Notes: generated by a model from the letters alone, not told the origin. Positions 42,068 to 50,277 are shown, counted from the first letter of the stretch. The stretch: DNA of 56,918 bases from Bacteroidales bacterium (GCA_017546585.1 JAFYWC010000024.1:1-56918); one strand, 5' to 3'. Program-made: numbers and translations.

Positions 42068-43273
42068 TTATTCAAAGTAATCCACAACCTGCGGCGCTTC
42101 ATCGAGTGCATCGCTGAATACGGACGGCGCAAGGTCCTTCATATTGTAACGGCTGGCCATCACCTGTCCGTATGCTCCTGTGCTTCGTATAGCCATAAGG
42201 TCGCCTCTCACGCTGAGCGGCAGCAGTCGTCCTGCTCCCCATACGTCGCTGGACTCGCAGACAGGACCCACGATGTCGTATGCCTGGTGGGTAGGGTAGA
42301 ATGTCCTCTGTGATGCGGAAAGGTTCTCGATCTTGTGGTATGCACCGTAAAGTGCAGGCCTGATGAGGTCGTTCATACCGGCATCCATAATGAGGAAGTT
42401 CTTTGTCTCTCCGCTCTTCACGAAAAGCACTCTCGAGATGAGTGTGGCGCACTGTGCCACGAGCGAACGGCCCGGCTCGACGTGCACTGTCTGGTCCTCA
42501 CGGCGCTCGATGTTCTCTGCAATTGTCCTGAACCAGGTCTCGAACTCCGGAATGGCGCTTCCGTCAGGATCGTCGTAATCTACTCCGAGTCCACCACCGA
42601 GGTTGATATTCTGGACCTTGAGTCCGTTGCGCTCGAAGTATGCCACAATCTCGTTCACTCTCTTGCACTCGAGGGCGAATACCTCATCCACTCTGGTGAT
42701 CTGTGATCCGATGTGGAAGTGAAGACCGATGAAGTTGATGTGCTCGCACTTCTGAAGAATGTCGATGAGCTTGTCGAACTCGTGCTGTGATATACCGAAC
42801 TTGTTTTCGTAAAGACCGGTAGTCACGTATTTGTGAGTATGGGCGTCGATGTCAGGATTGATGCGGACAGATACGTTCGCCTTCAGGTTATGGATGTGCG
42901 CCATCTCGTTGATGACGAAAATCTCCTGAAGAGACTCGCAGTTGAATGCTTCGATTCCGAGCTTCAGGGCGTTGTAGATCTCCTTGTCGCTCTTTCCGAC
43001 TCCTGCGTATACGATCTTTTCTGCAGGGAAGCCGCAGTCGTGGGCGTGAAGCACTTCGTTGCCGCTGACGCAGTCAGCTCCGAAGCCTACGCCGCTGATG
43101 TACTCCAGCAGTCTTCTCTCCACATTTGCCTTTACTGCGTAATGAACCTTGAGCCTATACTTTGAGGCAAGTTCTGCAGCCGTGTTCACGGTCTTGCGGA
43201 ACAGGTCCATATCGTAGTAATAGAACGGAGTCGCAATTCTGTCCAGTTTCTCTATTGTATTGATATCAAGCAT
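42068..43273 (-). CDS. lysA: Diaminopimelate decarboxylase
   Basis: 401 aa from the ATG at 43273 (MLDINTIEKLDRIATPFYYYD); the frame is open 37 codons further upstream, but that part covers the promoter. It is a fold-type III PLP enzyme: K48 in HYAVKANVE forms the Schiff base, HFHIGSQI (His of the barrel), NLGGGLGVDY and EPGRSLVA are family signatures, and GPVCESSDVW contains the catalytic Cys-Glu of the second domain. It makes L-lysine from meso-diaminopimelate. The carboxynorspermidine decarboxylase NspC is a relative, but these motifs and the length favour LysA. It is divergent from the deoxyhypusine-synthase-like gene and co-directional with ffh. Confidence 0.9.
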   Translation of the reverse strand: MLDINTIEKLDRIATPFYYYDMDLFRKTVNTAAELASKYRLKVHYAVKANVERRLLEYISGVGFGADCVSGNEVLHAHDCGFPAEKIVYAGVGKSDKEIYNALKLGIEAFNCESLQEIFVINEMAHIHNLKANVSVRINPDIDAHTHKYVTTGLYENKFGISQHEFDKLIDILQKCEHINFIGLHFHIGSQITRVDEVFALECKRVNEIVAYFERNGLKVQNINLGGGLGVDYDDPDGSAIPEFETWFRTIAENIERREDQTVHVEPGRSLVAQCATLISRVLFVKSGETKNFLIMDAGMNDLIRPALYGAYHKIENLSASQRTFYPTHQAYDIVGPVCESSDVWGAGRLLPLSVRGDLMAIRSTGAYGQVMASRYNMKDLAPSVFSDALDEAPQVVDYFE

Positions 43274-43331
43274 CTTATATACTGTATTCCTGTTAAGTGT
43301 CGTCCGTTTTTCCAAAATGTAGGAAAAACGA

Positions 43332-43363
43332 TTGCAAAAATAGCGAAAAATTCCGTAATTTCG
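43332..43363 (+). promoter_or_regulatory. Probable promoter of the deoxyhypusine-synthase-like gene
   Basis: TTG (43332-43334) is followed after 21 bases by TAATTTCG (43356-43363), a near match to TANNTTTG. It interleaves with the divergent lysA -7 box, so the two genes share a compact control region. Confidence 0.45.
43335..43342 (-). promoter_or_regulatory. -7 box of the lysA-ffh operon
   Basis: CAAAAATA on the plus strand reads TATTTTTG on the minus strand, matching TANNTTTG, about 62 bases before the lysA ATG. A -33 box is not clear. Confidence 0.45.
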
Positions 43364-43417
43364 CAGTTTGGAGTGAGAATCCAACTAACTGACAAAACTT
43401 TTAAATAATATAGCAAT

Positions 43418-44392
43418 ATGGAAAAAGGACCTATTTCACAGTTCATTACGCATCACTATCGTCATTTCAACTCTGCAGCTCTCGTTGACGCTGCAAAGGC
43501 ATATGACGAGCATATGAACAAAGGTGGCAAGATGATGCTTGCTATGGCAGGAGCAATGTCAACTGCAGAGCTCGGCCTTTCACTCGCAGAGATGATCCGT
43601 CAGGACAAGATCCAGATCGTATCTTGCTCGGCTAACAACCTCGAAGAGGATATTATGAACCTCGTGGCTCACAACCACTACTACAGAGTTCCAAACTATA
43701 GAGACCTCACTCCAGAGCAGGAGAAGGAGCTTCTTGAGAAGCATATGAATCGTGTAACTGACACTTGTATCCCTGAGGAGGAGGCATTCCGCCGCCTTGA
43801 GGATCACCTTCTCGACGTATGGAACGAGATGAAGGCTACAGGTGAGAGACTCTTCCCTTGGGAGGTTATCTACAAGCTTCTCCGCAGTGGCGTTCTCGAG
43901 CAGTACTATGAGATCGACCCTAAGGACAGCTGGGTACTTGCAGCTTGCGAGAAGAACATTCCTATCATCGTTCCAGCTTGGGAGGACTGTACAACAGCCA
44001 ACATCTACACAGCACACTGTATCAGCGGCGAGTTCGAGCCAAATATGATCAAGAACGGTATCGAGACAATGATCTTCCTTACTGAGTGGTATCGTGAGAA
44101 CTGCGGCGGACAGGGCGTAGGATTCTTCCAGATCGGTGGAGGTACAGCAGGTGACTTCCCAATCTGTGTTGTTCCAATGATGGCTCAGGACCTCGCTTGG
44201 CCAGACGTTCCGCTTTGGGCATACTTCTGCCAGATCTCAGACTGTACAACTTCTTACGGTTCTTACTCAGGAGCAGTTCCTAACGAGAAGATCACTTGGG
44301 GCAAGCTCGATGTAGACACTCCACGTTTCATCGTAGAGTCAGATGCTACAATCGTTGCACCTCTCATCTTCTCTTACGTTCTCGGCTGGTAG
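43418..44392 (+). CDS. Deoxyhypusine synthase family protein (bacterial type)
   Basis: 324 aa. It aligns with deoxyhypusine synthase along its length: AMAGAMSTAELGLSLAEMIRQDKIQIV (NAD-binding start), ANNLEEDIMNLV, NIPIIVPAWEDC, FFQIGGGTAGDFPICV, and WGKLDVD with K296, the equivalent of the lysine that forms the imine with the aminobutyl group. Eukaryotic and archaeal enzymes modify eIF5A; bacteria lack that target, and bacterial relatives are thought to make homospermidine or related polyamines from spermidine or putrescine. The enzyme keeps the lysine, so it should be active. The codon choice suggests high expression. It lies divergent from lysA and is followed by its own terminator. Confidence 0.88.
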   Translation: MEKGPISQFITHHYRHFNSAALVDAAKAYDEHMNKGGKMMLAMAGAMSTAELGLSLAEMIRQDKIQIVSCSANNLEEDIMNLVAHNHYYRVPNYRDLTPEQEKELLEKHMNRVTDTCIPEEEAFRRLEDHLLDVWNEMKATGERLFPWEVIYKLLRSGVLEQYYEIDPKDSWVLAACEKNIPIIVPAWEDCTTANIYTAHCISGEFEPNMIKNGIETMIFLTEWYRENCGGQGVGFFQIGGGTAGDFPICVVPMMAQDLAWPDVPLWAYFCQISDCTTSYGSYSGAVPNEKITWGKLDVDTPRFIVESDATIVAPLIFSYVLGW

Positions 44393-44410
44393 TTCCGGAA
44401 CAGAATAATC

Positions 44411-44443
44411 AAGCTGCCGGCCCGCACAAGCCGGCAGCTTTTC
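44411..44443 (+). terminator. Terminator after the deoxyhypusine-synthase-like gene
   Basis: A perfect 11-bp stem, AAGCTGCCGGC (44411-44421) and GCCGGCAGCTT (44430-44440), with an 8-base loop, is followed by TTTCAT. It lies 18 bases after the stop codon. Confidence 0.88.
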
Positions 44444-44472
44444 ATATAAACGAATAAATTCTTCTCCCCTCA

Positions 44473-45660
44473 ATGTTTGGTCTGTCAGACTTCGTTCTAA
44501 CCACAGAACTCTGTCTCTTTGTTACAATAGTCACGTCCATAGTCTTGGGATCCCTTCTTCTCCTCATCAAGGTTCCTGATACAGACTATTCACGCAAGAT
44601 ATCCAACGCCAAGAATACAATGGCGGTGTCGTATTACATATGCGCACTGCTTATGATTCTGAATCTCAACTATACGAGTCTTGCGAACTTCGACAGTTTC
44701 ACATCTCTTATGATGTTCGTCGTGACAGCTGTATCGTCGGCCATCCTGTCCTATTCGTTGATGAATGTGATCGAGGAGAATTTCATCGACAAGGACAAAT
44801 TCTATCTCAACATCGTTGTCCTGATGATCGCGAGCTGCCTCCTGATGAGATCCTTCTGGTGGGATGAATGCTGGCTCAGATCAGCGATATTCATCGCTTG
44901 CATTGTTCTTTTCCTTTTCCACAGTTCTGTGCATATCATCCTTTTTCGCAGAGTGTATAGGAAGTGCGTCCGCAAGGTCGAGCAGTACTATGATGAAGAG
45001 GAAGACAAACGACTCAAATGGGTCAGATTCTGTTACGTGATTATGATGCTCACCCAGATCTTCGTCCTGGTGTATATGATGCTACCACGTAACTTTATGA
45101 AGATCTATGTCCTCTGGTATGCTGTCTTTATGCTGTACTTCACAGCGAACTACATCTCATTCATCGGAAGCCACAAGGTGATGCTTGATGCGTTTGCATA
45201 CAAGGCCCTTTCCGGTCAGGATCTTATGAGAAAGATTGACGAGAGAAGGCAGAGGATCGCAAAGCGAGGCAGAAGAAAAGGTGCGGAAGTGGAAGAGGTT
45301 TCACTCCCTGAGTATACTGAAGTGGAATTCGCAAAGCTTGAGAGGGCTCTTCAGAAATGGGTCAGAGAAAAAGGTTTCAGGGAATACGACAAGACCCGTG
45401 ACCAGATTGCAGACGAACTTCATACTTCAAAGGAAATCCTCCATCTTTATTTCACGACCAAGATGGGCATCGATTTCAGATCGTGGAGAACAAATCTCCG
45501 CGTAGAGGAGGCAAAGAGACTCCTTCTGGAGAATGTGGATGCCTCTACAAGCATTATCGCCGAAGCGTCGGGCTTCAGCGATAAGTCAAATTTCCATAGA
45601 CAGTTCGTCAAGATTGTGGGATGTTCCCCTAAAGAGTGGCGCGAGTCAAACGGTAAGTAA
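44473..45660 (+). CDS. Membrane-anchored AraC-family transcriptional regulator
   Basis: 395 aa. The first about 250 residues hold six or seven hydrophobic helices (for example LCLFVTIVTSIVLGSLLLLI, FTSLMMFVVTAVSSAILSYS, SAIFIACIVLFLFHSSVHII). A basic linker (RRQRIAKRGRRKG, about 260-272) leads to a C-terminal AraC/XylS double helix-turn-helix (about 295-392), with RDQIADELHTSKEILHLYF as the first HTH and STSIIAEASGFSDKSNFHRQFVKIVGCSPKEWR as the second. This one-component layout lets a membrane or extracellular signal reach DNA directly. Targets are unknown. The 3' end overlaps the converging lipoprotein gene by 32 bases. Confidence 0.88.
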   Translation: MFGLSDFVLTTELCLFVTIVTSIVLGSLLLLIKVPDTDYSRKISNAKNTMAVSYYICALLMILNLNYTSLANFDSFTSLMMFVVTAVSSAILSYSLMNVIEENFIDKDKFYLNIVVLMIASCLLMRSFWWDECWLRSAIFIACIVLFLFHSSVHIILFRRVYRKCVRKVEQYYDEEEDKRLKWVRFCYVIMMLTQIFVLVYMMLPRNFMKIYVLWYAVFMLYFTANYISFIGSHKVMLDAFAYKALSGQDLMRKIDERRQRIAKRGRRKGAEVEEVSLPEYTEVEFAKLERALQKWVREKGFREYDKTRDQIADELHTSKEILHLYFTTKMGIDFRSWRTNLRVEEAKRLLLENVDASTSIIAEASGFSDKSNFHRQFVKIVGCSPKEWRESNGK

Positions 45661-46111
45661 CTGAGCTTCTGCTTAACTGGAAATTGCAGTCGTTTACGAT
45701 GAACGTGTTTGACTCATAGTCGAATGACGGGCTGTTCCAGGATATCATTACCTGTTGGGTCTGACTCTCGTAGATCCCGTTTTCATCTTTAACATCCAAT
45801 ACGCAAAGAAGCGGCTCATAAGCTCCGACTGTCTCAGTTGTGAAGATACCGTTGCTGTCAGTATACACTATGGCAGAAGCAATTGACGGTGCTGAAGGGT
45901 CGTTCTGAGGATATACCTTCACAGAAACCGAGATGCCTTCGAGAGGCGTACTTGTATCATTGTCGGAGATCACTCCTGTGATAAGTATAGTCCTCCCTAT
46001 ATCCGAGTCGGGATAGACGATGGCATCATCATAATACATACCTTCGCTGCACGACACGACAACTGTTGTAGCCAACAGCAATGCAGCAATATGTGAGAGG
46101 ATCTTTTTCAT
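45629..46111 (-). CDS. Small lipoprotein with carboxypeptidase-regulatory-like (Ig-like) domain
   Basis: 160 aa. The signal peptide ends in TTVVVSC with the lipid cysteine at C21. After a short linker (SEGMYYDDAIVYPDSD) a beta-sandwich of the CarboxypepD_reg/transthyretin-like type follows: ILITGVISDNDTSTPLEGISVSVKVYP, then YTDSNGIFTT. The layout resembles the Bacteroidetes lipoproteins that accompany a radical SAM enzyme ('rSAM/lipoprotein system'), but no radical SAM gene is in the window, so I do not claim membership. The first residues after the cysteine (SEGMYYDD) are partly acidic and could allow surface export. Its 3' end overlaps the AraC-type gene by 32 bases. Confidence 0.72.
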   Translation of the reverse strand: MKKILSHIAALLLATTVVVSCSEGMYYDDAIVYPDSDIGRTILITGVISDNDTSTPLEGISVSVKVYPQNDPSAPSIASAIVYTDSNGIFTTETVGAYEPLLCVLDVKDENGIYESQTQQVMISWNSPSFDYESNTFIVNDCNFQLSRSSVTYRLTRATL

Positions 46112-46149
46112 TCGTCGCCAAAGTTACTTAAAATTCAATTATCTGCAAA

Positions 46150-46989
46150 TCAGCCGACTATGTGTCTGCTGTGCTTCAACGCACGGATGTTTTCAGCAAG
46201 TCTGTCCTTTTCGGTTGCAGGAAGAGCCCAATCCAGGAATCGTTCCCTGATGTAGTTCACTGTCTGCAGGGTCGGGTGGCACATATCTTCAGCATAGAAT
46301 CTGTAGTCTCGCAGTTCATCCATAACTATCTCATATGAAGGGAAATAGTCGGCATCTACATTGTTGATGCCAAGCAGAAGTGTGGATTTGCTGATCTGGT
46401 TGCCGTGTGCTCCGTCCTTGAAATGACGTATAGGGCTTACAGTGAAGATGAAGTCGCGTCCAGGGCAGAGTTCCATAATCTCGTTGAGGGCAGTTGCAGT
46501 CTCATCCACGGAAAGAAGTTCTCTTTCGAACTCCTTTGGATGACGTTTCAGGCAGTTTGACACTATGTGCCCTCTTTCCAGATGTCTATAGCACCAGGCG
46601 GTGCCCAGGGTGATGATGACCTTGTTGCATCCTCTGAAGAATTCACAGGCTTCATCCAGCTTTGCGTTTGCATTGCCGATGAATTCCGCTGCGGAGCCTT
46701 TGGCAAATGAAGTGTGGTGGCAGAAAGAGCAGGTCCTTCCGTCTCCGGCTCCTATCTCGATGCAGTCATCTTCAGTGAAATATGTGTGGCTTGCCAATCG
46801 TTTCACGGCGCTTAGGATGGATGCGGGATTGTAGAGTGTGCCGAACGGGTTCACACACACGTTGAATCCCAGATCGCGGAGCTGTGTTCCGATGTTGTCG
46901 GAGAAACAGCTGCCAAGCATCAGGATCTTGTCATCATATGAAATGCCAGCTCTGCAAGGCTGGTCTGTCACAGGTGTCTGTAGTTTCAT
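46150..46989 (-). CDS. GSCFA domain protein
   Basis: 279 aa from the ATG at 46989 (MKLQTPVTDQPCRAGISYDDK). The family is named after the motif seen here as ILMLGSCFSDNIG (about 22-34), and NPFGTLYNP follows (about 45-53). ITLGTAWCYRH, FTVSPIRHFKDGAHGNQISKSTLL and YFPSYEIVMDELRDYRFYAEDMCHPT are the other conserved blocks; the GS near the start and the late DxxHP recall SGNH/GDSL hydrolases, so a lipase or acyl-esterase role is possible but unproven. The length is slightly below the usual about 310-330. It is divergent from the envelope protein gene at 47061. Confidence 0.88.
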   Translation of the reverse strand: MKLQTPVTDQPCRAGISYDDKILMLGSCFSDNIGTQLRDLGFNVCVNPFGTLYNPASILSAVKRLASHTYFTEDDCIEIGAGDGRTCSFCHHTSFAKGSAAEFIGNANAKLDEACEFFRGCNKVIITLGTAWCYRHLERGHIVSNCLKRHPKEFERELLSVDETATALNEIMELCPGRDFIFTVSPIRHFKDGAHGNQISKSTLLLGINNVDADYFPSYEIVMDELRDYRFYAEDMCHPTLQTVNYIRERFLDWALPATEKDRLAENIRALKHSRHIVG

Positions 46990-47002
46990 TGTCGGGCTGA
47001 AC

Positions 47003-47036
47003 TTTGTGCAAAAATACACGAAAAGTACTATCTTTG
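47003..47036 (+). promoter_or_regulatory. Promoter of the envelope protein gene
   Basis: TTTG (47003-47006), then 22 bases, then TATCTTTG (47029-47036), a perfect TANNTTTG. The message would start about 20 bases before the ATG at 47061. Confidence 0.65.
47009..47016 (-). promoter_or_regulatory. -7 box of the GSCFA gene
   Basis: CAAAAATA on the plus strand reads TATTTTTG on the minus strand, 20 bases before the GSCFA ATG. It lies between the -33 and -7 boxes of the divergent promoter, so both cannot easily be occupied at once. Confidence 0.5.
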
Positions 47037-47060
47037 AAAGATATTCAATGTTTTATGTAT

Positions 47061-48176
47061 ATGAAATACGGTAAACACATCATAGTCTCGCTTCTGGCCT
47101 TTGTGCTGTCTGCCGCGGCATTCGCCGCTGACACCACAAAGACCGTCCGCTTCGCCTACGACCTCGATTTTGAGATGCGCTTTGACAACAGGGAATACTA
47201 CAAGAGCAGATTCTCAAGATCGATGACCGTCTTCGGTGCACGAGTGGCTCCGGCTGTCGGAATTGCGGTAGGCAATGATCCGACTGCGAGCCATAAGGTG
47301 ATGGTGGGCGCAGATGTGATGAAGGACTTCGGAGGGACTCAGAAGGGGATTCTCAGTGAAGTCACATTCTACTATAATCTGGACAAGGATTTCGGAGATA
47401 CTGAACTTTCTCTTTATGCTGGAATCTTCCCTCGCCGTGAGGCGACCGGCAGTTATTCCACAGCTTTCTTTTCAGACTCTCTTGCCTTCTACGACAACAA
47501 TCTTGAGGGCCTTCTTATAAAGGTCAGAAGACCGAAGGCGCAGTTCGAGATAGCCTGTGACTGGATGGGACAGTACGGCGACAATTCGCGTGAGCGTTTT
47601 ATGATATTCTCCAGTGGAGAAGGCCTTGTAGCCCCATTCCTCTCGCTCGGATATTCTGCTTATATGTATCATTATGCAAATTCCCTTCAGCATAAGGGTG
47701 TAGTGGACAATATCCTTCTGAATCCATATGGGAGACTCGATTTCGGCGAGAAAGTCGGCGTGCAGTGCCTTTCAGCCCGCCTGGGCTGGCTTCAGGCGCT
47801 TCAGCACGACAGGGAGAACGTCGGACACTATGTCTTTCCTGGAGGGGGTGAGCTCGATCTTGAGGCAAGGCATTGGGACGTCGGAGTCATCAACAGGCTT
47901 TTTGTCGGAAAGGATATGATGCCATACTACAACAGCAAGGATAACGTGGGTGACAAGTACGGCAATACGCTTTATATGGGAGATCCTTTCTACAGGCTGC
48001 ACGATGACGGCGAGACAGGTCTGGGAATGTATGACAGGCTGGAGTTCTACTACGAACCAAGGATAAAAGGCACGGAGGAATGGCTTAAGATCAGGATCGC
48101 TGCCATATTCCACTTCAACAGTCAGAAATATTGCGGCACTCAGCAGATGGTGACCGTGATGTTCAATCTTCCTTAA
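47061..48176 (+). CDS. Uncharacterised exported protein, possible outer-membrane beta-barrel
   Basis: 371 aa from the ATG at 47061 (MKYGKHIIVSLLAFVLSAAAFA); an ATG two codons earlier is equally possible. The signal peptide is cleaved near AFAA-D. The mature part is rich in short amphipathic strands with alternating hydrophobic and polar residues and many aromatic residues (VRFAYDLDFEMRFDNREYYK, ISGEVTFYYNLDKDFGDTELSLYAGIFP-like), and ends with TQQMVTVMFNLP, close to the aromatic-rich C-terminal strand of porin-like barrels. I do not recognise the family. It overlaps the converging trkH copy 2 by four bases. Confidence 0.65.
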   Translation: MKYGKHIIVSLLAFVLSAAAFAADTTKTVRFAYDLDFEMRFDNREYYKSRFSRSMTVFGARVAPAVGIAVGNDPTASHKVMVGADVMKDFGGTQKGILSEVTFYYNLDKDFGDTELSLYAGIFPRREATGSYSTAFFSDSLAFYDNNLEGLLIKVRRPKAQFEIACDWMGQYGDNSRERFMIFSSGEGLVAPFLSLGYSAYMYHYANSLQHKGVVDNILLNPYGRLDFGEKVGVQCLSARLGWLQALQHDRENVGHYVFPGGGELDLEARHWDVGVINRLFVGKDMMPYYNSKDNVGDKYGNTLYMGDPFYRLHDDGETGLGMYDRLEFYYEPRIKGTEEWLKIRIAAIFHFNSQKYCGTQQMVTVMFNLP

Positions 48177-49624
48177 CGTTCCCTTTTGAACAACATCGAG
48201 ATCACGATGAGGATAGGGAAGATCTCAAGCCTTCCCATAAACATATCAAGAGTATAGATGAATTTTGCGGCCTCGGGCTGTGCGGCATAGTTGCCCATAG
48301 TGCCGAGGCTTCCTATGCCCGGACCTACGTTTCCGATGGATGCGAGAACTCCTGAGAACGCGTCTCCGATTTCAGCACCTGTGAAGAGAACAGCTATAAA
48401 TGAAAGGAAAAGTACAGCGATGTAGAGCACGATGTAAAGGAATACGGATGATACTGTCTCTTCCGGAACAGCGCTGCTGCCGATCTTTGTCCTGAAGATG
48501 GATGAAGGAGCGAGACGCTTCTTGAATTCTCCTCCGATTGCTTTGAATGCGATGAACATTCTGTCAGCCTTGATACCTCCGGTAGTCGAGCCTGAGCATC
48601 CGCAGTGGAAGGCTGCGAAAAGCAGAAGGGCATTTGCCAGAACCGGCCAGGCGCTGTTGTCGGACTGTCCGAATCCGGTTGTCGTGATGTAGCTGATCAC
48701 CTGGAATGACGATGCTACGACAGCCTTTCCGAAAGAGTCGTAACCGCCTTTGCCCATAAGCGAAATCGTTACCATCACGGAAAGTACCAGAATAGCACTG
48801 AGGTAGTATCTGTTGATGCTCTGTCCCATAGGTTTGAGGGAGCGTGTGGCAAAGATTGCGTAGATCAGTCCGAAATGCATTGCAGACAAGGTCATCAGAA
48901 TCATCAGCACGATATTGATGGCCGTTGAATCATAATACATTATGGATGTATTCCTCGTGCTGAATCCACCTGTCGCAACTGTGCTGAACGAGTGGTTTAC
49001 GGCATCGAATATGTCCATTCCGGCAAGCCAGAGACTGAGGATGCCGACAGCTGTGAGTCCGAGGTAAACGGATGTGATGACCCTTACTGTCTTTGAGGAT
49101 TTGTACCTGTATCCGTCTTTCGTGATCGCTGACAGCTCAAGATGTGAAAGTTTGAGTTTGAATGGGCTTGCGTCCGGGAGGATGAGCAACAGGAATATGA
49201 TCACGCCGAGACCTCCGATGAAATGAGTAGACGACCTCCAGAAAAGAAGACTCTTCGGAAGCCTTTCAATGTCGGTCAGGATTGTGGATCCTGTAGTCGT
49301 GTATCCCGAAACGCTTTCGAACCAGGCGTTCATCAATGTGAATTCTCCTCCCCAGAGCACATACGGCAGCATTCCGAATATGAATGAAAGCAGCCAGCTG
49401 AGTACGATGGTGATGAATCCGTCCTGAAGCGAGTTCTGTGGGGCCTTCTTGCCGAATATCAGCGGAAAGGAGCCGAAGATCATCGTGATGAGGCAGCTGA
49501 TGAGAAGAGGAGTGAATCCTGAGTCCATACCGTAGATTATGGATACACCTACAGAAAGCATCATAAACAATGCGTTCACCTGCAGCGCCTTTCCGACGTT
49601 TATGGATATGGATTTGATGGTCAT
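48173..49624 (-). CDS. trkH: Potassium uptake protein TrkH (copy 2)
   Basis: 483 aa, the same length as copy 1 and clearly its paralogue (shared blocks include TIVLSWLLSFIFGMLPYVLW and NAWFESVSGYTTTGSTIL). The four filter loops are intact: GYTTTGSTIL, VATGGFST, TTTGFGQSDNS and SIGNVGPGIG; the third differs from copy 1 (STAGFGICDNS). It lies nine bases after a LuxR-type regulator gene, suggesting this copy is controlled by a different signal from the one for copy 1. No trkA is adjacent; both copies probably use the TrkA encoded at 2842-4200. Confidence 0.95.
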   Translation of the reverse strand: MTIKSISINVGKALQVNALFMMLSVGVSIIYGMDSGFTPLLISCLITMIFGSFPLIFGKKAPQNSLQDGFITIVLSWLLSFIFGMLPYVLWGGEFTLMNAWFESVSGYTTTGSTILTDIERLPKSLLFWRSSTHFIGGLGVIIFLLLILPDASPFKLKLSHLELSAITKDGYRYKSSKTVRVITSVYLGLTAVGILSLWLAGMDIFDAVNHSFSTVATGGFSTRNTSIMYYDSTAINIVLMILMTLSAMHFGLIYAIFATRSLKPMGQSINRYYLSAILVLSVMVTISLMGKGGYDSFGKAVVASSFQVISYITTTGFGQSDNSAWPVLANALLLFAAFHCGCSGSTTGGIKADRMFIAFKAIGGEFKKRLAPSSIFRTKIGSSAVPEETVSSVFLYIVLYIAVLFLSFIAVLFTGAEIGDAFSGVLASIGNVGPGIGSLGTMGNYAAQPEAAKFIYTLDMFMGRLEIFPILIVISMLFKRER

Positions 49625-49633
49625 CTGCTGTTT

Positions 49634-50224
49634 CTAAATGTCGTTGATGTCTACGATACCTGACAGGACTGCCAGCACTGTGAGCTTTCCGATCGAACGG
49701 GTCTGCAGTTTCTCGCAGATGTTGTTTCTGTGGAAGATGACTGTCGGAGTGGAAATGCCCAGTTCGTCTGCTATCTCCTTGTTTATAAGTCCTTTGACCA
49801 TAAGGGTGAGGACTGACTTCTCGCGAACGGAAAGAATGTCTGCTATGTTGCTGCTCTTCTTGCGCTCGGCCATCTTCTCGCCTCCGCAGTGTCCGGCCTG
49901 ATCCAGCTGAAGCAGCTGTCCGGCCACCTCCTGCTCAGTCACTGAAACGTCAAGCACCCTGAATCCGGCCTTGCTGATGTTGTCGTTCGGGCCTGCAGAC
50001 ATAACGGTAGTCTGCTCTTTGAGAGGTTCGAACTCGTCCACTTCATTGAACAGAATGTCCGAACTTACGAAGAAATGAACGAAGTGTCTGTTGGAATCCT
50101 TGATGAACTCCTCCACGGAGTTGTATGTGTACACTTCGACAAGGTCGAAAATGTCCCACAGGATACCTCTGAGCGCCATTCCGCTCAGTGTGTTCTGATC
50201 TATTATCGCAAAGCAAGGATTCAT
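49634..50224 (-). CDS. LuxR-type regulator with degenerate receiver-like N-terminus
   Basis: 196 aa. The C-terminal about 65 residues form a LuxR/GerE helix-turn-helix: LSVREKSVLTLMVKGLINKEIADELGISTPTVIFHRNNICEKL. The N-terminal about 110 residues resemble a response-regulator receiver in outline (FAIIDQNTLSG at the first strand) but lack the acidic pair and the phospho-acceptor Asp at the expected place (VHFFVSSDILF), so phosphorylation is doubtful. It precedes trkH copy 2 by nine bases and is divergent from the flavodiiron gene; it may sense redox or ionic state and control either. Its -7 box lies almost at the ATG. Confidence 0.85.
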   Translation of the reverse strand: MNPCFAIIDQNTLSGMALRGILWDIFDLVEVYTYNSVEEFIKDSNRHFVHFFVSSDILFNEVDEFEPLKEQTTVMSAGPNDNISKAGFRVLDVSVTEQEVAGQLLQLDQAGHCGGEKMAERKKSSNIADILSVREKSVLTLMVKGLINKEIADELGISTPTVIFHRNNICEKLQTRSIGKLTVLAVLSGIVDINDI

Positions 50225-50228
50225 AATA

Positions 50229-50236
50229 CAAATATA
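50229..50236 (-). promoter_or_regulatory. -7 box of the luxR-trkH operon, next to the start codon
   Basis: CAAATATA on the plus strand reads TATATTTG on the minus strand. Its last base is five bases from the ATG at 50224, so a message started here would be leaderless or nearly so. No -33 TTTG is evident. Confidence 0.4.
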
Positions 50237-50244
50237 GAAATATA

Positions 50245-50277
50245 TTGCCCTCCATATTCATTTTATCATTATTTTTG
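50245..50277 (+). promoter_or_regulatory. Promoter of the flavodiiron protein gene
   Basis: TTG (50245-50247), then 22 bases, then TATTTTTG (50270-50277), a match to TANNTTTG. The leader would be about 45 bases. Confidence 0.6.

Noticed and set aside
42068-43384. LysA start at 43384
   Set aside because: The extra 37 residues cover the -7 box at 43335-43342 and are not part of the enzyme family.
45629-46111. Radical SAM/lipoprotein system member
   Set aside because: The lipoprotein layout is similar, but the expected radical SAM partner is absent, so only a general lipoprotein call is made.
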